Under the pieces are notes generated by a model. The model made no database searches. It was not told where the DNA came from and saw nothing but the letters and a program-made list of their open reading frames with translations. Shown here piece by piece: positions 5,643-13,326 of a DNA stretch of 64,000 bases (its first letter is position 1; every line of letters starts with the position of its first letter). The DNA is taken from the NCBI RefSeq assembly GCF_012027325.1, contig NZ_SNUG01000008.1:1-64000 (forward strand), read 5' to 3'. The position numbers were made by a program, and so were the translations under genes. The stretch comes from Thermococcus sp. M39. Its GTDB lineage: Archaea; Methanobacteriota_B; Thermococci; Thermococcales; Thermococcaceae.

Positions 5643-6983
5643 TCAGAGGATCATGGAGGACTCTTTCGCTGCTCTGATCCTATTGGTAGTCTTCTCACCA
5701 AGAAGCTTCGCTCTTGTTTCCTCACTGAGTACATACAACAGCTCCGGCATCAGTCGGTCAATGAGGCCGTCTATGAGCATTTTGTTCAGTTTTTTGAGCT
5801 TTGAGGAGTATCTTTTGTCTTCAGTTATTGAGATGTAGTGTAGGAAGTCAACACCTTCCGCTCGCCCAAGCAAATAGTTCTTGTACCTTCGCATCTTGTC
5901 AATGGCGCTTAGTCCCTCACCAAACAGAGTCTTAACGGTCCCTTCGTCCGCAAGTTCGAAAGCCCGGATTTGGATGTAACTGTCAAAGTATTTCCTGAAC
6001 ATCTTTACTGTGATAATCGGCCTTTGAGGGTCGTATTTTCTAAGCCATTCGTGCCTCCTATAAAGATTATCTAGTTGTGCCCGGTTTTTGAACGCCTTTG
6101 CAGGTGTGTAGAAGTGCTGGAACTGCTTATCCAATGAGTAGTAGCCGAAAATCGGCTGAGTTGGATCAAACACGTACTTCTTTTTAAAAGCCTTAAGCTC
6201 TTCAATGAGGGTTGGGTGTATGAACACAGGAGTAAAGTTCCTGCCGTCGTCAGCCTTCAGCTTCTTTCTGTGGAAGTAGATGATACCTCTCTGCAGGTCG
6301 ATCTGCTTCAGTCGCTCTCCACCAGCTTGCAACTCGAACTGCAAATCGTTTATCTCCGTGCTCCTCGCTCCGGTAAGCAGTGCTATCAAAGTTGCCAGCC
6401 GGAGCTTCTCAACTGCTATTGTGCCTCTTTCTTTTCTGAGTATTGCGAGCCACTTTAAGGCATCCTTCACCCGCTCGTCACTGACTACTTTGCTTTCTTC
6501 TTTCTCCTTAAAGGTCTTCAGCTGGGTGGCCTTCGGCCGGAGAACCGACCGGGATAGCTGTCTAACATAGAAGTCTACATCAAAGACCTCCAGCCCAATA
6601 GTTTTTGACAGGAGGAGGTTGTATTTCTTGAGTAGGATGTGTTCAAGAGCTTTGCGTGTGTAGTAAAGGTGCACACTGAGAGTGTGATATGCTGGCCGGC
6701 GTTCCCTGATGTATGTATTAAAGGCGTTGTACACATCACGGGCAGTAATTTTTATTTCGTCAATCCCCGGCTCTATGCCTTTTGTTTTAAGTAGATACTC
6801 CACGAAAATGTTAACTGCGGAGGATTTGTTCTGAAACTTCCCAACTGTCAGCTGGCCGTTGTTCCTCTGTTTGACGAGCTCTTCTTTGTATTCATCGAAG
6901 TCGCTGAGTCTGATTATTACAAAGTCCCTGTCTGTGAACTTGTTCTCATATTCGTCCCGACGGGAGAATACTTTTCTCCTCAT
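5643..6983 (-). CDS. Tyrosine recombinase / phage-type integrase
   Basis: The 446-residue protein carries an N-terminal SAM-like core-binding region (NKSSAVNIFVEYLLKTKG; about 45-150) and a catalytic domain. In the latter LLTGARSTEINDLQF holds the first catalytic Arg, MFRKYFDSYI the second-box basic residues and LLGRAEGVDFLHYISI the HxxY-like end with the probable nucleophile Tyr. It resembles integrases of archaeal plasmids and viruses rather than XerA, which is shorter. I start it at ATG 6983, with GGTGG upstream. No tRNA gene or obvious att duplication flanks it in the window, so whether it still defines an integrated element is open. Confidence 0.75.
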   Translation of the reverse strand: MRRKVFSRRDEYENKFTDRDFVIIRLSDFDEYKEELVKQRNNGQLTVGKFQNKSSAVNIFVEYLLKTKGIEPGIDEIKITARDVYNAFNTYIRERRPAYHTLSVHLYYTRKALEHILLKKYNLLLSKTIGLEVFDVDFYVRQLSRSVLRPKATQLKTFKEKEESKVVSDERVKDALKWLAILRKERGTIAVEKLRLATLIALLTGARSTEINDLQFELQAGGERLKQIDLQRGIIYFHRKKLKADDGRNFTPVFIHPTLIEELKAFKKKYVFDPTQPIFGYYSLDKQFQHFYTPAKAFKNRAQLDNLYRRHEWLRKYDPQRPIITVKMFRKYFDSYIQIRAFELADEGTVKTLFGEGLSAIDKMRRYKNYLLGRAEGVDFLHYISITEDKRYSSKLKKLNKMLIDGLIDRLMPELLYVLSEETRAKLLGEKTTNRIRAAKESSMIL

Positions 6984-6997
6984 GGGAACCACCTATG

Positions 6998-7162
6998 GCA
7001 TACACCTCCTGGTTAAAAGTATGCAAAAGCTATTAATAAACCTATCGTTTCTCATACATAATAACCGATGATGCAGAATTAACTCCATACATTTGGGCTT
7101 TAAGTAGCCAAAATCTAAAATAAAAGCATACTTTAATGTGGTAGCTACTGCAAAATGTATGC
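6998..7162. promoter_or_regulatory. Four GTATGC motifs upstream of the integrase
   Basis: GTATGC or its complement GCATAC occurs at 6998-7003, 7019-7024, 7126-7131 and 7157-7162. Two of these are in the longer form GTATGCAAAA (7019 and 7157). The stretch 6984-7260 contains no gene. The repeats could be recombinase arm sites or operator half-sites. This is inference from their number and position only. Confidence 0.35.
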
Positions 7163-7261
7163 AAAAAAGTGAACCTCTTCGACACTCATCATCGGGCATT
7201 TCCGTATATAGTTCAATTGCTCTTAAAACTTTTCCATAGACTAAAGCTCAAGAAGTTTTAA

Positions 7262-7582
7262 CTAACTTTTAATAATATTCTTCAAAACATTCTCAACTTC
7301 TTCTCTCCTCCTTACCAGATTCTGCCTCGCGATTTCCTTCCCCTCTTTGAGATAAATCAACGTAGGTACGTTCATAACACCAAAGTGCTCCGCAAGCCAG
7401 AGATGTTTTCCCACATCGACCTCCCAGAACTCCACTTCCTTATACTCCTCGCTCAGCTCGTGCATGAAGGGCTCAATCATCTTGCATGGTGGACAGCCAG
7501 GAGAAGAAAACCAAAGGAGGGCATATTTGGCCCTTTTAACTTTTTCAAAGTCTCCATCAAACTCCTTAATCACCTTAACCAC
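7262..7582 (-). CDS. Thioredoxin-like protein with CPPC active site
   Basis: The 106-residue protein has a thioredoxin fold with LLWFSSPGCPPCKMIEPFM (active-site CPPC) and the cis-Pro loop NVPTLIYL. It would reduce or exchange disulfides in the cytoplasm. It lies one base after the stop of copA on the same strand, so the two are probably co-transcribed. A role in keeping copper-stressed cysteines reduced is plausible but inferred. The CPPC motif differs from the classical CGPC and implies a different redox potential. Confidence 0.85.
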   Translation of the reverse strand: MVKVIKEFDGDFEKVKRAKYALLWFSSPGCPPCKMIEPFMHELSEEYKEVEFWEVDVGKHLWLAEHFGVMNVPTLIYLKEGKEIARQNLVRRREEVENVLKNIIKS

Positions 7583-7583
7583 C

Positions 7584-9992
7584 TCAAATCTTAGCCTTCT
7601 TTAAAAGCAAAGAGTTTGTAACGACACTTACGCTACTCAATGACATAGCTCCAGCAGCCCATTCTGGTCTGAAGGTGATTCCAAAGAGCACATAGGCTAG
7701 TCCAGCTGCGAAGGGTATTAGGATGGTGTTGTAGAACATCGCCCAGAAGATGTTCTGCTTAATCTTTGAGAGCGTCTTTTGGCTGAGCTTTATTGCTCTA
7801 ACCACATCTCTTAAGTCGTTTTTAATCAAGACGATGTCTCCGCTCTCCATTGCTATGTCGGTTCCAGAGCTTACTGCTATGCCTATGTCAGCTTGAGCCA
7901 AAGCGGGAGCGTCGTTTATGCCATCTCCGACAAAAATGACTACTTCTCCCTTCTCCTGAAGCTTCTTCACTTCATTTGCTTTATCCTGGGGTAAAACTTC
8001 GGCTAAAACATAATCTATGTTGAGCTGTCTAGCTATCGCTTCTGCGGTTCTTCTATTGTCGCCGGTAATCATTCCAACTTTCTTGCCCATTTTGTGAAGC
8101 TCTTCTATCGCTTCTCTCGCACCTTCTTTGATTGTGTCTGCTATTCCAATAACCCCCACTATTTTTCCGTCAATTGCCACTATTATGGCCGTTTTAGCTT
8201 CATCTTCAAGCTTGAGGAGGGCTTTTTCAACCTCTCCTTCTATTGAGTAACCATTCTCTTTGAACAGCTTTCTATTTCCTGCCAAGATCTCTTTTCCATC
8301 CACTACGGCTTTTACTCCCTTACCAGTTATTGCCTCAAAGCTTTGGGGCTCTTTAACCTCTAATCCGAGCTCTTGAGCTTTCCTAACTATGGCTTCTCCT
8401 AGTGGATGCTCTGAGCGCTTTTCAGCTGAAGCTACTAAGCTCAAAAGCTCTTTCTCATCCACGCCAAAAGTCACTACATCCGTAACTTCAGGCGTCCCTT
8501 TTGTTAGCGTCCCCGTCTTATCGAAGAGAACTATCGTGGCTTTCCTCGCTATTTCCAGTACTTCACCATTCTTGATTAAAATCCCCATTTCAGCACCTTT
8601 ACCCATTCCAACTGTTAAAGCCGTTGGAGTTGCCAAGCCAAAGGCACATGGGCAGGCAATCACCAAAACGCTGAGCAGTGTTGTGAAGGCGAAGAGCAGG
8701 GGCTGGTCAGCTATGAAGTACCAGTATCCAAAAGAGATTAGTGCTATTGTCAAAACGGTTGGAATGAAGTATGTAACGACTTTGTCCGCTAATCTCTGAA
8801 TTGGTGGTCTTGTATTTTGTGCCTCCTCAACGAGCCTAATTATTTGTGCCAGAACTGTGTCTCTTCCGACCCTCTTTGCCTCGATTTTAAGCACGGAGTT
8901 CTTGTTAATCGTTCCGCCGATAACCTCGTCGCCCTTCTTCTTTAAATTTGGAATTGGTTCTCCGGTGATCATCGATTCGTCAACGTAGCTTTCCCCCTCA
9001 ATTACAATTCCATCGACCGGAATCCTCTCTCCAGGTTTGACTATGACAATATCGCCAACTCTAACTTCGCTTATTGGAACTTCAATCTCTTTTCCATCCC
9101 TAATTACGGTTGCCTTTTTAGCTTGAAGCCCCATGAGCTTTTTAATTGCCTCACTCGTTCTTCCTTTGGCCAAGGTCTCTAAGTAGCGTCCAAGCAAGAG
9201 GAAGGCCATCAACAAAACGCTTGCCTCATAAAAGTTGAACTCCCTCGGAATAATTCCTATTGTAGCTAGAACGCTTGCAAAATAAGCAGAACCAATTCCC
9301 ATGGAGTACATGACTTCCATGTTTAAGCTTTTGTGCTTCAATGAATTGAGAGCCTTTCCAAAGATATCCCTTCCAGCGTAGATTATTGCCAGAGTTGCCA
9401 GCAGGAATTGAATGTAAATTAAGTTGGAAATTTCAATTCCAAACCTGTGAAGCTGCGCTGAGGCGAAGAGAGGTAACCCTATTCCCCAAGCAACTGCAAG
9501 TTTTTTCTTCATTTCCCTTATGTGCTTCTCCCGAACTTCTTTTTCTACATCATAGCTTTCCTCACCTTCAACTCCCAAGAATTGGTAGCCAACTTCTTCA
9601 ATTGCTCTCTTAATGTCTTCCATACTTACTAAACTCGGATCATAGCTTACCTTGGCCTTCTCAGTTGCCAAATTGACTTGGGCATCTAAAACCCCAGGGA
9701 GCTCTTTAAGAGCTACTTCAATGGTTTTAACACACATTGCACAGGTCATTCCGCCGATTCTGATTATTGCATTCCTCTTTTCCCTTACAACCGTATAACC
9801 GAGCTCTTCAATCGTTTTTATAATTTGATTTAAGCTAACCTTTGACTCATCAAAGTTCACGTAAACACTTTCAGAGTTTAAATTTGCTCTAGCGTCTTTA
9901 ACGCCATCAAGCTCTTTTAGAGCCGTTTCTATAGTTTTAACACACATTGCACATGTCATTCCATTAACCTTGAGTGTGAGCCTCACAGCCAT
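7584..9992 (-). CDS. copA: Copper-exporting P1B-type ATPase CopA
   Basis: The 802-residue pump should export Cu(I) across the membrane. Two N-terminal HMA domains each carry GMTCAMC (Cys 14/17 and 84/87). Membrane-site CPC (VIACPCAFGLATP), the TGE of the actuator (MITGEPIP), the phosphorylation site DKTGTLTKG and the hinge GDGINDAP are all present. The C-terminal MSLSSVSVV...N pattern fits the P1B-1 Cu(I) group. I use ATG 9992, preceded by GGGTG. A TTG at 10010 would add six residues. A candidate copper operator lies 37 nt upstream, and a divergently oriented TRASH-domain regulator follows. Confidence 0.95.
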   Translation of the reverse strand: MAVRLTLKVNGMTCAMCVKTIETALKELDGVKDARANLNSESVYVNFDESKVSLNQIIKTIEELGYTVVREKRNAIIRIGGMTCAMCVKTIEVALKELPGVLDAQVNLATEKAKVSYDPSLVSMEDIKRAIEEVGYQFLGVEGEESYDVEKEVREKHIREMKKKLAVAWGIGLPLFASAQLHRFGIEISNLIYIQFLLATLAIIYAGRDIFGKALNSLKHKSLNMEVMYSMGIGSAYFASVLATIGIIPREFNFYEASVLLMAFLLLGRYLETLAKGRTSEAIKKLMGLQAKKATVIRDGKEIEVPISEVRVGDIVIVKPGERIPVDGIVIEGESYVDESMITGEPIPNLKKKGDEVIGGTINKNSVLKIEAKRVGRDTVLAQIIRLVEEAQNTRPPIQRLADKVVTYFIPTVLTIALISFGYWYFIADQPLLFAFTTLLSVLVIACPCAFGLATPTALTVGMGKGAEMGILIKNGEVLEIARKATIVLFDKTGTLTKGTPEVTDVVTFGVDEKELLSLVASAEKRSEHPLGEAIVRKAQELGLEVKEPQSFEAITGKGVKAVVDGKEILAGNRKLFKENGYSIEGEVEKALLKLEDEAKTAIIVAIDGKIVGVIGIADTIKEGAREAIEELHKMGKKVGMITGDNRRTAEAIARQLNIDYVLAEVLPQDKANEVKKLQEKGEVVIFVGDGINDAPALAQADIGIAVSSGTDIAMESGDIVLIKNDLRDVVRAIKLSQKTLSKIKQNIFWAMFYNTILIPFAAGLAYVLFGITFRPEWAAGAMSLSSVSVVTNSLLLKKAKI

Positions 9993-10028
9993 CACCCGGT
10001 ATTTACTCAACAGCAGGTCTTAAGGACA

Positions 10029-10049
10029 TTATTTTTGTCAAAATGTAAA
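10029..10049 (-). promoter_or_regulatory. Candidate copper operator, copA copy
   Basis: On the minus strand the core reads CATTTTGACAAAAAT, within a 21-nt block shared with the SHOCT gene promoter at 20 of 21 positions. It overlaps the probable copA TATA region and lies in the divergent space shared with the TRASH-domain regulator, whose own TATA box is TTTTATATT near 10070. Weaker copies precede three other metal genes. Confidence 0.6.
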
Positions 10050-10102
10050 CCCTAACCGAAGAACTTTTATATTTTGAAAACAAATAACTGCTGGTGTTTA
10101 TC

Positions 10103-10708
10103 ATGATAAAGTTGGATGAACTTGATTTGAAGTTGATATACCTTCTTATGGACAACTCCAGATTGAGCATCTCTGAGCTTGCAGAGAGGCTAGGCGTTAG
10201 CAGACCAACAGTGAAAGCTAGACTGGAACGTCTTGAGAAAGAGGGGGTTATTCAGCGCTATACAATCAAACTTAACCCTGAACTCCAGAGGGCTCACAAC
10301 GTTGTTGCCCTGATAATCAAAACAGACGAGCCTGAGAAGTTAGGGGAGTTCAAGGAGATCATCGAGATTAACCGCTTTACGAGCAAGAAGTACCTCATAA
10401 AAGTAGCTGTCGAGGACATGGAGGGGCTGAGGAACGTCATAGAGGGAGCTGGTTTTGAAGTGCTAGAAATAATGCCTATCCTAGAGAGCATCGAGAAAGA
10501 ACACCCTCCAAAGATCAAGGTGCCGTTCAAGTGCGACTATTGTGGAAAAGAGATTGTCGGAGAACCGATAGTCTATAAGTATCACAACAGAGTTTACTTC
10601 TTCTGCTGTCCTACCTGCTTAAGAGAATTCAAGAGAACAAGAGAAAACATAGAGAAGTTCAAGCTAAAAGAACACGAGATTCATGCTCATGAACACCATG
10701 AACATTAG
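10103..10708 (+). CDS. copR: Lrp/AsnC-type regulator with C-terminal TRASH metal-sensing domain (CopR-like)
   Basis: The 201-residue protein has an N-terminal HTH of Lrp type (DLKLIYLLMDNSRLSISELA...VSRPTVKARLERLEKEGVI), a central ligand-type domain and a C-terminal TRASH domain: FKCDYCGKEI...YFFCCPTCLREF, with CxxC and CCxxC ligands. The tail is His-rich (HEIHAHEHHEH). This architecture is that of archaeal copper-responsive regulators (CopT/CopR). It is divergent from copA across about 110 bp. I prefer ATG 10103, since the GTG at 10094 leaves no room for the GGTG ribosome site. It is likely to act on the 21-nt elements listed here. Confidence 0.85.
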   Translation: MIKLDELDLKLIYLLMDNSRLSISELAERLGVSRPTVKARLERLEKEGVIQRYTIKLNPELQRAHNVVALIIKTDEPEKLGEFKEIIEINRFTSKKYLIKVAVEDMEGLRNVIEGAGFEVLEIMPILESIEKEHPPKIKVPFKCDYCGKEIVGEPIVYKYHNRVYFFCCPTCLREFKRTRENIEKFKLKEHEIHAHEHHEH

Positions 10709-10739
10709 CAAAAAAGAAATAATTTAGAGCGAGATTAGC

Positions 10740-11075
10740 TCACTCTTCATCTTCTTCAATGCCCATTGCTCTTTCGCAGAATTCATGCATTTCCTTCCAG
10801 CCCTCGCCCATGTACTTTTCCATTATTGGCTCCATCTCTTCTTCCATTTCTTCATGCATCTCCGTGAAGTTCCCGCTTTCCATAAACTTCTCCATTTCTT
10901 CGTGCTGTTCATACATCATTCCATAGCCCATCATTCCACCATGCATTCCCCAGCCCCACGTTGGGCCTCTGAAAACTTTCTCATCGTCAAAGTCAGCCCC
11001 CGAATGAGCCAAACCGATAGGAATTGCTATGAGCGCTCCTAGTATGAACCCAACTAGTATTGATTTCCACTCCAT
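10740..11075 (-). CDS. Secreted or anchored Met/His-rich protein, probable copper binder
   Basis: The 111-residue protein has a signal-anchor segment (ILVGFILGALIAIPIGLAHS) followed by a region very rich in Met, His and Glu (GMHGGMMGYGMMYEQHEEME and EPIMEKYMGEGW). Methionine clusters bind Cu(I) in periplasmic chaperones, so extracellular copper binding is a good inference. No enzyme motif is visible. It lies between the copR gene and the interrupted methyltransferase and has its own promoter with a copper-type element 57 nt upstream of the ATG. Confidence 0.7.
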   Translation of the reverse strand: MEWKSILVGFILGALIAIPIGLAHSGADFDDEKVFRGPTWGWGMHGGMMGYGMMYEQHEEMEKFMESGNFTEMHEEMEEEMEPIMEKYMGEGWKEMHEFCERAMGIEEDEE

Positions 11076-11131
11076 TTTACATCACCTTTTTGTTGTTTCT
11101 ATAAGCCACTATGGAGCAAAGGATAATAGGC

Positions 11132-11152
11132 TTATCATTTTCAATGTGTAAA
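11132..11152 (-). promoter_or_regulatory. Candidate copper operator, Met-rich gene copy
   Basis: The minus strand reads TTTACACATTGAAAATGATA in the core. It matches the copA element at 16 of 21 positions and lies 57 nt upstream of the Met/His-rich protein start. Confidence 0.45.
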
Positions 11153-11228
11153 CTGCAACTGACAAGATTTCACAAGATGGAAGGATAAAGTTAATTCAAA
11201 GTTTACACAATCATAAATTGTGGTAGAA

Positions 11229-11393
11229 ATGGCTGAGATTGCCAAAAAGTATGATAAGTTTTCGAAGATTTATGATTCCTTTGAGAGTTTAATGGAAAGG
11301 AGAGCTTTCTCAAAATACAGAAAGAAAGCTTTAAGCTTAGCTAAAGGCAAAGTTCTTGAAGTGGGTGTTGGAACAGGGGTCTTCTTCACGTGA
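11229..11393 (+). pseudogene. 5' part of an interrupted SAM-dependent methyltransferase
   Basis: The frame begins MAEIAKKYDKFSKIYDSFES and reaches the SAM-binding motif VLEVGVGTG, then runs into foreign DNA and stops at TGA 11391-11393. The frame resumes at 12828 (KNLPYYPKDVEVIGIDFS), so the intact gene would have read VGTGKNLPYY. Joined, the two parts give a UbiE/class I methyltransferase of about 200 residues. The gene is broken by the element at 11378-12826. Confidence 0.85.
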
Positions 11394-11415
11394 GGTCACA
11401 AACGCTCACGTGAAG
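11384..11415 (+). repeat. Left-end hairpin of the TnpB-related element
   Basis: CTTCACGTGAG (11384-11394) and CTCACGTGAAG (11405-11415) form a perfect 11-bp stem around a 10-nt loop, seven bases inside the left junction. It probably serves recognition of the element end. Confidence 0.7.
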
Positions 11416-11432
11416 ATTCATTCCCCAAGACA

Positions 11433-11520
11433 CGGCGAGTGCCCGGACTTAGACCGTCCTGCCCACTCTCCTTCTTTCAAACGTCTTCTACGGCGGAACG
11501 GGTCGCCCGAACACTCGCCG
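11433..11520 (+). other. GC-rich, probably structured left-end leader of the element
   Basis: This gene-free stretch is GC-rich against its surroundings. CGGCGAGTG (11433-11441) pairs perfectly with CACTCGCCG (11512-11520), closing a roughly 70-nt domain that itself contains CGGG/CCCG. High GC continues to about 11575. The block sits upstream of the RHH gene promoter (TATTTAAG around 11603-11610). It could be a structured RNA of the element, lying 5' of the protein genes instead of 3' as in standard TnpB omegaRNAs. Confidence 0.45.
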
Positions 11521-11626
11521 AGTTCAGCCAGCCCTCCACCTCGCCTCGCTCACCGACTTCATCGGGCAGGCATCACAACCAAAACATATTTAAGAACACA
11601 CGTATTTAAGTATTTTGGTGAATACA

Positions 11627-11788
11627 ATGGGAGTCATAACCGTGAAAATACCCGATGAGGTTGAGGTTGAATTTCGAAAGAAAATCCTCGAAATTTACGG
11701 GGCGAGAAAGGGGGCACTCGGAAAAGCCATAACAGAGGCGATAGAACTATGGTTGCAGGAGCACGAAAAATCAGGAGGGCAGAAGTGA
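11627..11788 (+). CDS. Ribbon-helix-helix protein of the mobile element
   Basis: The 53-residue protein (MGVITVKIPDEVEVEFRKKI and then GALGKAITEAIELWLQEHEK) has the beta strand plus two helices of CopG/MetJ-type DNA-binding proteins. Its stop overlaps the GTG start of the TnpB-related gene, so the two are translationally coupled. It probably represses the element's own promoter. It is too short to be a transposase. Confidence 0.75.
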   Translation: MGVITVKIPDEVEVEFRKKILEIYGARKGALGKAITEAIELWLQEHEKSGGQK

Positions 11789-12825
11789 ACTACATCACGA
11801 TAAAGACCCGTCTTGAACCAGAAACGACAGAAGACTACCTTAAACTCGCTCTCCTCTGCGAGAAATTCAAGAGAGGAGTAGAACTATCAACACGACTCCA
11901 GCTCAAGGGCGTTAAAAAGAGCAAAGGAGTGAAGGAAATCTCAAGACTAATTCTCAATAACTGGTGGTATTCTGATAGTGCGTGGGACTATGCAAAGATG
12001 CTCGTGAATGGTGTAAAACACAACGGTGGAAACCCAAAACATATTCACCTCAAGTCCAAGTTTCTAATCAGTAAACCAAAGGAGAACGAGGATGGGAACA
12101 GGAACGTGAAAATCGAAGGTTCAAAAGTCAGGATACGTTCAAACGGTGAGTGGTTGAACTTTAAACTCAGAACAAGTAAGAGGTTCTTACCCGTTATCCT
12201 TGATGCCCAAAAGCTCAAATTCGGTGCTCAGGTTATTCTGAGGAACGGGAAAGTTTACCTCCACATCCAAGTGCCGTTTGAGGTTTTCTTGAGACACTTC
12301 GGGAGAACCACGAAGGGTAAACTGTATGCTGGTTTCGATTTGAACTCGGACAGGGTGAATATGGTTATTCTCGACGGGAATGGGATTATTCGGGATGTTA
12401 AGATTGGGCACTTTCCAGGGGCTAATTCTCCCGGTTTCCCGAAGAAAAATGCGAGGGATTTGCGATTGAAGACACTCGCTCGATTGTTGGATTATGCCCG
12501 TCATCACGGTGTTGGTGTCGTGTTTTTCGAAGATTTGGAGCGGATTAAACAGAGGAACGGAAAAACCTCCAAATCAAAGAAGGGGAACAGGAAGGCGTCT
12601 AATTTTGCAAAGAAGGAACTACTTGGGCACGGTGTTATTATGGCGTTGAAGAGGGGTTTTGAAGTGTTCTTGGTAAATCCATCGGGGTCTTCCAAGTTGG
12701 GCAAGGAGTTGTCTGTAGGATTGGGTTTGGACGTTCACTCTACGTCTGCATTTGTTATTGGTTGGTGGGGACTAAACATCCTGAAGATTCACGAATCCTC
12801 ACAAAATAAAGAACAGTTTCGTTAG
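11785..12825 (+). CDS. TnpB-related RuvC-type protein lacking the zinc finger
   Basis: The 346-residue protein is related to the IS605 OrfB/TnpB family of RNA-guided nucleases. RuvC motifs are visible as YAGFDLNSDRVNMVILDG (Asp 185), VVFFEDLERI (Glu 249) and LGLDVHSTSAFVIGWWG (Asp 316), so the acidic triad is kept. The Cys4 zinc ribbon normally between motifs II and III is absent: that stretch has no CxxC. I use GTG 11785, preceded by AGGAGGG and overlapping the RHH stop. The C-terminal motif ends in VHSTSA where TnpB has a DxNA-type motif. It may be an active nuclease, an accessory protein or a DNA-binding derivative; the sequence alone cannot decide. Confidence 0.8.
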   Translation: MNYITIKTRLEPETTEDYLKLALLCEKFKRGVELSTRLQLKGVKKSKGVKEISRLILNNWWYSDSAWDYAKMLVNGVKHNGGNPKHIHLKSKFLISKPKENEDGNRNVKIEGSKVRIRSNGEWLNFKLRTSKRFLPVILDAQKLKFGAQVILRNGKVYLHIQVPFEVFLRHFGRTTKGKLYAGFDLNSDRVNMVILDGNGIIRDVKIGHFPGANSPGFPKKNARDLRLKTLARLLDYARHHGVGVVFFEDLERIKQRNGKTSKSKKGNRKASNFAKKELLGHGVIMALKRGFEVFLVNPSGSSKLGKELSVGLGLDVHSTSAFVIGWWGLNILKIHESSQNKEQFR

Positions 12826-12827
12826 GC

Positions 12828-13283
12828 AAAAATTTGCCATACTACCCAAAAGATGTTGAAGTTATTGGGATAGACTTCAGCAAAGGAATGCTTGAGAAGG
12901 CAGAGAGAAGGAGAAAAGAACTTGGTCTGGAGAACGTTAAGCTAATGCTCATGGACGTTCAAAACTTGGAGTTTGAAGATGAAATGTTTGACACTATCGT
13001 AAGCACTTTTGTGTTTTGTACAGTGCCTGATCCTATCAAAGGGTTAAAGGAAGTTTATAGGGTCTTAAAGCCTGGAGGAAAAGCGATATTTTTGGAGCAC
13101 ATGAAAAGCGAATCAAAGCTTTTGAATATCCCGCTCTACTTAATGGATCCAATAACAAAAGCATTAGTAGGAACTTCAATGGTGAGGGAAACGCAGAAGA
13201 ATATTGAAAAGGCTGGTTTTAAGATAGAGAAAGTTGAAAATCTCTTCTTTGATATTGTGAGGCTTATCATTGCAACAAAATGA
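12828..13283 (+). pseudogene. 3' part of the interrupted SAM-dependent methyltransferase
   Basis: The frame picks up with KNLPYYPKDVEVIGIDFSKG, continues through the class I methyltransferase motifs (IVSTFVFCTVPDPIKGLKEV and VLKPGGKAIFLEHM) and ends with a normal C-terminus (FDIVRLIIATK). It matches the 5' part at 11229-11377 across the insertion. No start or ribosome site is present, so no intact enzyme is made unless the element is lost. The intact gene would belong to the metal island by position; its substrate is unknown. Confidence 0.85.
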
Positions 13284-13326
13284 ATTTAAGAGGAAAACAT
13301 AACCAAACAAAGAGAGATAGGCTTTA

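Larger units (their letters stand above)
11378..12826 (+). mobile_element. 1.45-kb RHH/TnpB-related element inserted in a methyltransferase gene
   Basis: The boundaries are set by the interrupted reading frame: AACAGG before the insertion and GGCAAAAAT after it, with GG at both junctions and an intact target otherwise. The element carries a hairpin and GC-rich leader at its left end, a 53-residue ribbon-helix-helix protein and a TnpB relative whose stop codon is two bases from the right junction. No transposase gene (tyrosine Y1 or serine recombinase) is present. Insertion at a GG dinucleotide without longer target duplication is what IS607-type serine recombinases do, so mobilisation in trans by such an enzyme is a reasonable inference. 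Both ends share TTCACG-N5-TCACAAA (11385-11402 and 12788-12805). Confidence 0.85.

Noticed and set aside
6993-7260. tRNA gene as integration site next to the integrase
   Set aside because: No T-loop TTCGANNC, acceptor pairing or CCA-like structure found; the stretch is AT-rich with only short motifs.
8389-8799. 136-codon frame antisense to copA
   Set aside because: It mirrors the copA coding sequence and has no ribosome site or family resemblance.
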